Below are positions 38,190 to 41,748 of a stretch of 41,748 bases of DNA, piece after piece. Source of the stretch: Muribaculaceae bacterium (lineage in GTDB: Bacteria; Bacteroidota; Bacteroidia; Bacteroidales; Muribaculaceae); the NCBI GenBank assembly GCA_029062005.1, contig JAIDQZ010000038.1, positions 1 to 41,748 on the forward strand, read 5' to 3'. Below the pieces are notes generated by a model. That model searched no databases and was not told where the DNA came from. It saw only the letters and a program-made list of their open reading frames with translations. Both the position numbers and the translations under genes were made by a program. The first letter of the stretch is position 1. Each line of letters begins with the position of its first letter.

Positions 38190-38240
38190 AAAAGATCCGA
38201 CTGCCACTCTGGACGATCACCCCGAAAGGCAGTCGGCATC
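38190..38240 (-). terminator. Hairpin between oxc and the permease gene, possible partial terminator
   Basis: On the minus strand CCGACTGCC (38236-38228) pairs with GGCAGTCGG (38205-38197), extended by GAT/ATC across a bulge, followed by ATCTTTTATT. It starts 20 nt after the oxc stop codon. Confidence 0.7.
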
Positions 38241-38260
38241 TTGTGATTATAAATTTTTGA

Positions 38261-40003
38261 TTATACAGTATATTCGATAAGCGGAGCCGGATTCAGATAA
38301 CCGATATGACCGCTTTCTGCACCTGAATTGTCTGCAAGCTGGACATCGATAAGACAGGGCTTGCCTGATGCTATAGCTTCCTCAAGTGCCTTCTTCAGAT
38401 CGGCAGGATTGTCGACACGATAGTTGTTGGCACCGAAAGCTTCCCCTATAAGGTTATACTTGGCATTGATGTCAAGTGTGGTAGGAGCGGGAGCGTCGCC
38501 ACCCGAAGGATTGACACCTATACCGTTGTAGATTCCACCGTTGTTGAAGATAACCACAGTCACAGGGAGTTTGTAGCGACAGATAGTCGCGAAGTCCATT
38601 CCAGAGAAACCGAAAGCAGAGTCGCCTTCAACAGCGACAACCTTCTTTCCTGTGGCAACGGCTGCACCGATCGCGGATCCCATACCCATGCCCATGATAG
38701 ACCACGAAGCGCAGTCAATACGATGGCGTGGCAGGAACATATCAACAGAGTCACGGGTGTCATCGAGGGTATTGGCACCTTCATTGACAAGAATCACGTC
38801 TGGATTTGACTCCAATACAGGTTTCACGACAGAAAGAGCTGTCCAATGTGTCATAGGCATCAGGTTGGCAGCATCGGTCAGACGAGTCGCAAACTTGGCA
38901 TTCTTAACCTTTGATTCTGCCTGAAGCGATGCGAGCCACTGAGGATCAGCCTGCATCGTCTTGCCTTTCAAGCCAGCAAGGATCATATCGAGAGAAAGAC
39001 CCATGTCACCAACAACCGGAGCTGCGATAGGAACATTTCTGTCTATTTCCTTAGGCTCGACATCAAGCTGAATGAATTTCATCTCGGGATTCCATTTTCC
39101 CTTGCCAAACGAGAGCATCCAGTTGATTCTCGCACCTATCACCATCACTACGTCAGCTTTCTCCATAATGGTCGAGCGGCAGCTCAAAGCACTGTATTCA
39201 CCGTTGTCAGGCATCAGTCCTTTAGCCATAGACATTGCCAGATAAGGTATTTTATAAGTCTCGATGAGCTCCTTGATCTTATCGTCTACCTGAGCATATG
39301 CAGCACCCTTACCGAGAAGGATAGCAGGGCGTTTAGCAGAAGTAAGTATTTCAACCGCACGGTCTACAGCACTCTGTGTAGGAGCTACAGGAGAAGCTAT
39401 GTCAACCGGTGAATAGAACAGTTTTTCAGCTTCAGCGGCATCCATGATCTCGCCGAGTGCAGGAGTTGTCATGTCAATATACACACCTCCGGGACGTCCG
39501 CTGACAGCAGCGCGGTATGCACGGGCAACAGCTGCAGGAATATCCTTAGCATGAGAGCAGCGGAAAGCAGCCTTTACGTAAGGACGGGCGGCGTTGAGTT
39601 GGTCAAGCTGTTCGTATGTGCCCATATCCATGTCGACCATAGTAGGATCGGATGCACCTGAGATCTGAATCATAGGATAGCAGTTCACAGTAGCATTGGT
39701 CGTGGCGGTCAGACCATTGAGGAATCCAAGTGAAGATACCGTAAGAAGCACACCAGGTTGCTTTGTGAGGTAACCGTGGGTAGCGGCTGCCATGCCTGCC
39801 TGCTGTTCGAAACGGAAACCATAGTAGTTGATACCGATCTTCTGCATAGCGTATGCAGCTTCAGTAACCGGAATGCCGACAAGACCGTAGACATCCATAA
39901 GTCCGAGACGTTTGAGGCTCTCTGCGAGTATATACATGCCGGTCACCTGCTCGGGAAACTTAGGAGCCGTAGGATCGGCGGGTTTTGTTGCTGTATTTTC
40001 CAT
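38261..40003 (-). CDS. oxc: Oxalyl-CoA decarboxylase
   Basis: Oxc uses thiamine diphosphate to turn oxalyl-CoA into formyl-CoA and CO2, consuming a proton. The 580-residue protein resembles, from memory, the Oxalobacter enzyme along its whole length. Features include YGLVGIPVTEAAYAMQ (39-54), the cofactor-activating Glu66 in GFRFEQQAG, NCYPMIQISGA, the nucleotide-binding-like LLGKGAAYAQVDDKI (229-243), LVNEGANTLDDTR and the thiamine motif GDSAFGFSGMD to NNGG (460-490). An N-terminal extension rich in Ala, Pro and Thr precedes the first domain. The family also contains acetolactate synthase, but these segments favour Oxc. It follows frc after 166 nt holding a long hairpin. Confidence 0.93.
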   Translation of the reverse strand: MENTATKPADPTAPKFPEQVTGMYILAESLKRLGLMDVYGLVGIPVTEAAYAMQKIGINYYGFRFEQQAGMAAATHGYLTKQPGVLLTVSSLGFLNGLTATTNATVNCYPMIQISGASDPTMVDMDMGTYEQLDQLNAARPYVKAAFRCSHAKDIPAAVARAYRAAVSGRPGGVYIDMTTPALGEIMDAAEAEKLFYSPVDIASPVAPTQSAVDRAVEILTSAKRPAILLGKGAAYAQVDDKIKELIETYKIPYLAMSMAKGLMPDNGEYSALSCRSTIMEKADVVMVIGARINWMLSFGKGKWNPEMKFIQLDVEPKEIDRNVPIAAPVVGDMGLSLDMILAGLKGKTMQADPQWLASLQAESKVKNAKFATRLTDAANLMPMTHWTALSVVKPVLESNPDVILVNEGANTLDDTRDSVDMFLPRHRIDCASWSIMGMGMGSAIGAAVATGKKVVAVEGDSAFGFSGMDFATICRYKLPVTVVIFNNGGIYNGIGVNPSGGDAPAPTTLDINAKYNLIGEAFGANNYRVDNPADLKKALEEAIASGKPCLIDVQLADNSGAESGHIGYLNPAPLIEYTV

Positions 40004-40116
40004 AATACTTAGATTTTAATTGATTATATAGTGGTTTAGTGATTAATATTTGGATTTATATAGATGAATCTTGATTTATCATGATACATCTTGTTGGAGA
40101 ATAAAATGATTATTAA

Positions 40117-40155
40117 AGATTAGGTCTTTAAGGAATCTCCTTAAAGACCTGATCT
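40117..40155 (-). promoter_or_regulatory. Long perfect hairpin between frc and oxc
   Basis: An 18-bp helix (arms 40117-40134 and 40138-40155, one G-T pair, 3-nt loop) begins 14 nt after the frc stop codon. The sequence downstream on the minus strand (TTAATAATC) has no proper T-run. A partial terminator or an mRNA 3'-end stabiliser are both possible. Confidence 0.7.
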
Positions 40156-40169
40156 AAAAGTGATTTCAA

Positions 40170-41498
40170 TTATTTAGCCGGAGCTGCCGCAGGCTTAGGC
40201 ATCGGAGCCGTAGTACCGTTAGCCTTCATGGCTGCCTGCTGTTCGGCAGTGTAACCCAGAGAAGACAGGATCTCTTCCGTATTTCCGCCAAGTTCAGGAG
40301 CAGGACCGTATGTAGGCTGATAGTTGCTCATAGTGAACGGACAACCGACAGTCACGAATTCACCGATTTCGCCACCCTGATTAATACGTACGAGAGTATT
40401 ACCGTCATAGAGGCTTTCGTCTGTCATCATTTCCTTAGTAGACAATACCGGACCAACAGGTACGCCATACTTTGAAAGAAGTTCAGTGACCTCATATTTG
40501 GTCTTATCAGCACACCATGCGCCGATACGAGCGTAAATCTCCTGTTTATGTTTATCACGAGCATCCGCAGTGTTGAAGTCAGGATTAGTCAACCAGTCTT
40601 CAAAACCGAATGCCTGACATGCAAGCTCAAAGTCTTTTGCACCTCTCTGAAGGATGACATAAACGTAGTTGTTGGCATCGATCTCAGAATCATAGCCGCC
40701 GGAAGGTTTACACTTGTAGGTCCAGCCAAGCACACCACCACCTTCGATGTTGCCTGAACGAGGAACGCAGTCACCGAATTTTTCGTTAGGATACTGCGGG
40801 AACTGGGTCAGATAACCGATCTTGTCGAGAGTGAGCTGGTCACGGGTCTTGATACGACAAAGATTAAGACATGCATTGTGCATTGACTGATATACGAAAC
40901 ATCCTTCGCCTGTCTTGTTACGCTGCTGAAGCGCTGCGAGAAGACCGATCAAAAGGTGCATACCGGTGTTTGAGTCACCGAGTGCAGCGCCGCTCTGTGT
41001 TGGAATGTTATATTCTCCATCATACCAACCTGTAGTAGACGCAGCAGCTGCAGTCACCTGTGCGATAGGCTCGTAAGCCTTGAGATCTTTATATTTAGAA
41101 GAAAGAGGGAAACCTTTAATTGTTCCGTATATACACTTAGGATTCAATTCATGAACAACCTCCCAGCTGAATCCGAGCTTATCCATTGCACCCGGGTGAA
41201 GGTTTTCCACGAAGATATCACACTCCTTGATAAGTTTTGTAAGAATCTCCTTGCCGTCAGGAGTTTTAGCGTCAAGAGCAAGAGATTTCTTATCACTGTT
41301 CAGCTGAAGGAAATAATAGCTGGGAAGATCGGGGTTGAACTGAAGTTCCTTACGGGTGGCGTCACCTACACCGGGACGCTCAATTTTAATTACATCTGCG
41401 CCAAGCCAAGCAAGCATTTGTGTACATGAAGGACCTGATTGAACTTCTGTGAAGTCTACGACTTTAATGCCCTGAAGGGGCGCTGTGTTCTGTGCCAT
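40170..41498 (-). CDS. frc: Formyl-CoA:oxalate CoA-transferase
   Basis: Frc moves CoA from formyl-CoA to oxalate, giving oxalyl-CoA and formate, and so recycles the product of Oxc. This class III CoA-transferase of 442 residues opens with IKVVDFTEVQSGPSCTQMLA and LGADVIKIERPGVGD. It carries the catalytic Asp175 in SGAALGDSNTGMH, has NLCRIKTRDQ after it, and a glycine loop GNIEGGG (249-255) like the loop that gates the active site in the Oxalobacter enzyme. The last ~15 residues are a Pro/Ala/Lys tail (KPAAAPAK) absent from known Frc as I recall it. It is the first gene of the cluster, about 180 nt downstream of the rRNA-operon terminator. No perfect promoter box is visible upstream. Confidence 0.93.
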   Translation of the reverse strand: MAQNTAPLQGIKVVDFTEVQSGPSCTQMLAWLGADVIKIERPGVGDATRKELQFNPDLPSYYFLQLNSDKKSLALDAKTPDGKEILTKLIKECDIFVENLHPGAMDKLGFSWEVVHELNPKCIYGTIKGFPLSSKYKDLKAYEPIAQVTAAAASTTGWYDGEYNIPTQSGAALGDSNTGMHLLIGLLAALQQRNKTGEGCFVYQSMHNACLNLCRIKTRDQLTLDKIGYLTQFPQYPNEKFGDCVPRSGNIEGGGVLGWTYKCKPSGGYDSEIDANNYVYVILQRGAKDFELACQAFGFEDWLTNPDFNTADARDKHKQEIYARIGAWCADKTKYEVTELLSKYGVPVGPVLSTKEMMTDESLYDGNTLVRINQGGEIGEFVTVGCPFTMSNYQPTYGPAPELGGNTEEILSSLGYTAEQQAAMKANGTTAPMPKPAAAPAK

Positions 41499-41671
41499 AG
41501 TTTTAATAAGATTAATTTATAGGTTTATTATATTAATTAAGGCTTTTTTCAAGCTTCATATATAAAACACCCTAACAAAAATTAAGTTTATACGAAGGAT
41601 AAAAAAATTATCACAATTATTAGGCTTATTCTCAAACAAAGCATCTTAGAGATAGATACAGACGGATACAA
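41499..41671 (-). other. AT-rich gap between the 5S rRNA terminator and frc
   Basis: This gap must contain the frc promoter unless transcription comes from the rRNA operon. It is very AT-rich. The best -7-like site is TAATTTTTG (41584-41576), one base too long in the spacer of the consensus and lacking a well-placed -33 element. No gene or clear operator is seen. Confidence 0.4.
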
Positions 41672-41706
41672 AAAAAAAGACCGGGTCCCGATATCGGGAT
41701 CCGGTC
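41671..41706 (-). terminator. Terminator of the rRNA operon
   Basis: A 28-nt near-perfect palindrome (41679-41706, centred on GATATC) is followed on the minus strand by an unbroken run of T. It lies 5 nt beyond the 5S 3' end. Confidence 0.93.
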
Positions 41707-41710
41707 CGTA

Positions 41711-41748
41711 AGGCGGCGATTACCTACTCTCCCGCTTTCGCAGTACCA
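41711..41748 (-). rRNA. rrf: 5S ribosomal RNA, 3' end only
   Basis: The minus strand reads TGGTACTGCG, AAAGCGGGAGAGTAGGT, then AATCGCCGCC, the conserved 3' part of bacterial 5S rRNA. The gene is cut by the window edge, and the rest of the rRNA operon should lie beyond it. Confidence 0.9.

Noticed and set aside
41576..41584. TAATTTTTG as the frc promoter
   Set aside because: One base too long for the -7 consensus and no -33 element at the right distance; kept only as a weak possibility.

Overview
The window looks like a chromosomal segment of a gut Bacteroidota in the order Bacteroidales, most likely a Muribaculaceae-type genome. The order is well supported. Several promoters match the Bacteroidota form (TTTG, about 20 nt, TAnnTTTG), starts are preceded by A-rich sequence rather than Shine-Dalgarno boxes, and the proteins (S1, long EF-Ts, LptD, PSP1 protein beside RNase Y, secreted GH51 arabinofuranosidase) have Bacteroidales character. 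The family is an inference from the oxalate genes and overall protein flavour. Almost everything is core machinery; I see no phage, insertion sequence, CRISPR array or integrative element.

Left part (1-11.6 kb), mostly plus strand: rpsA with its terminator; a lone secreted alpha-L-arabinofuranosidase; a translation block rplM-rpsI-rpsB-tsf, preceded by a perfect promoter and a ~165-nt structured leader and closed by a terminator; an AMP-forming acyl-CoA synthetase; a ~690-bp gene-free stretch holding a promoter-to-terminator unit that looks like a structured non-coding RNA of ~310 nt; an oppositely oriented NYN-domain protein; and folD.

Middle part (11.6-26.9 kb), minus strand: a divergent DXS-like enzyme, then (in transcription order, from high to low coordinates) tRNA-Thr(UGU), tRNA-Tyr, tRNA-Gly, tRNA-Thr(GGU), tuf, tRNA-Trp, secE, nusG, rplK, rplA, rplJ, rplL, rpoB, rpoC. 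The four-tRNA-tuf-secE-nusG-rplKAJL-rpoBC order is the ancient bacterial arrangement also known from E. coli. One consensus promoter lies upstream, hairpins flank tuf, an attenuator-like hairpin separates rplL from rpoB, and a terminator follows rpoC.

Right part (27-37 kb), minus strand: a tightly packed cluster read lptD, coiled-coil protein, zapA, rny, RicT-like PSP1 protein, cca, glmS. It joins envelope assembly, division and RNA metabolism. RNase Y lies 15 nt from a RicT-like protein, and its 5' leader contains a sequence able to fold as an H-type pseudoknot.

Far right (37.1-41.7 kb), minus strand: an oxalate-catabolism cluster frc-oxc-AEC permease. Formyl-CoA:oxalate CoA-transferase makes oxalyl-CoA, oxalyl-CoA decarboxylase makes formyl-CoA plus CO2, and the permease probably carries a substrate or product across the membrane. 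It sits directly downstream of an rRNA operon, whose 5S 3' end and terminator close the window.

The most interesting signals are the structured transcript at 9.4-9.7 kb, the rny-ricT-cca RNA module with its pseudoknot-capable leader, the oxalate cluster with a long hairpin in each intergenic gap, and the DXS-like enzyme with altered active-site motifs. All structures and alignments were judged by eye; no search or folding program was run.
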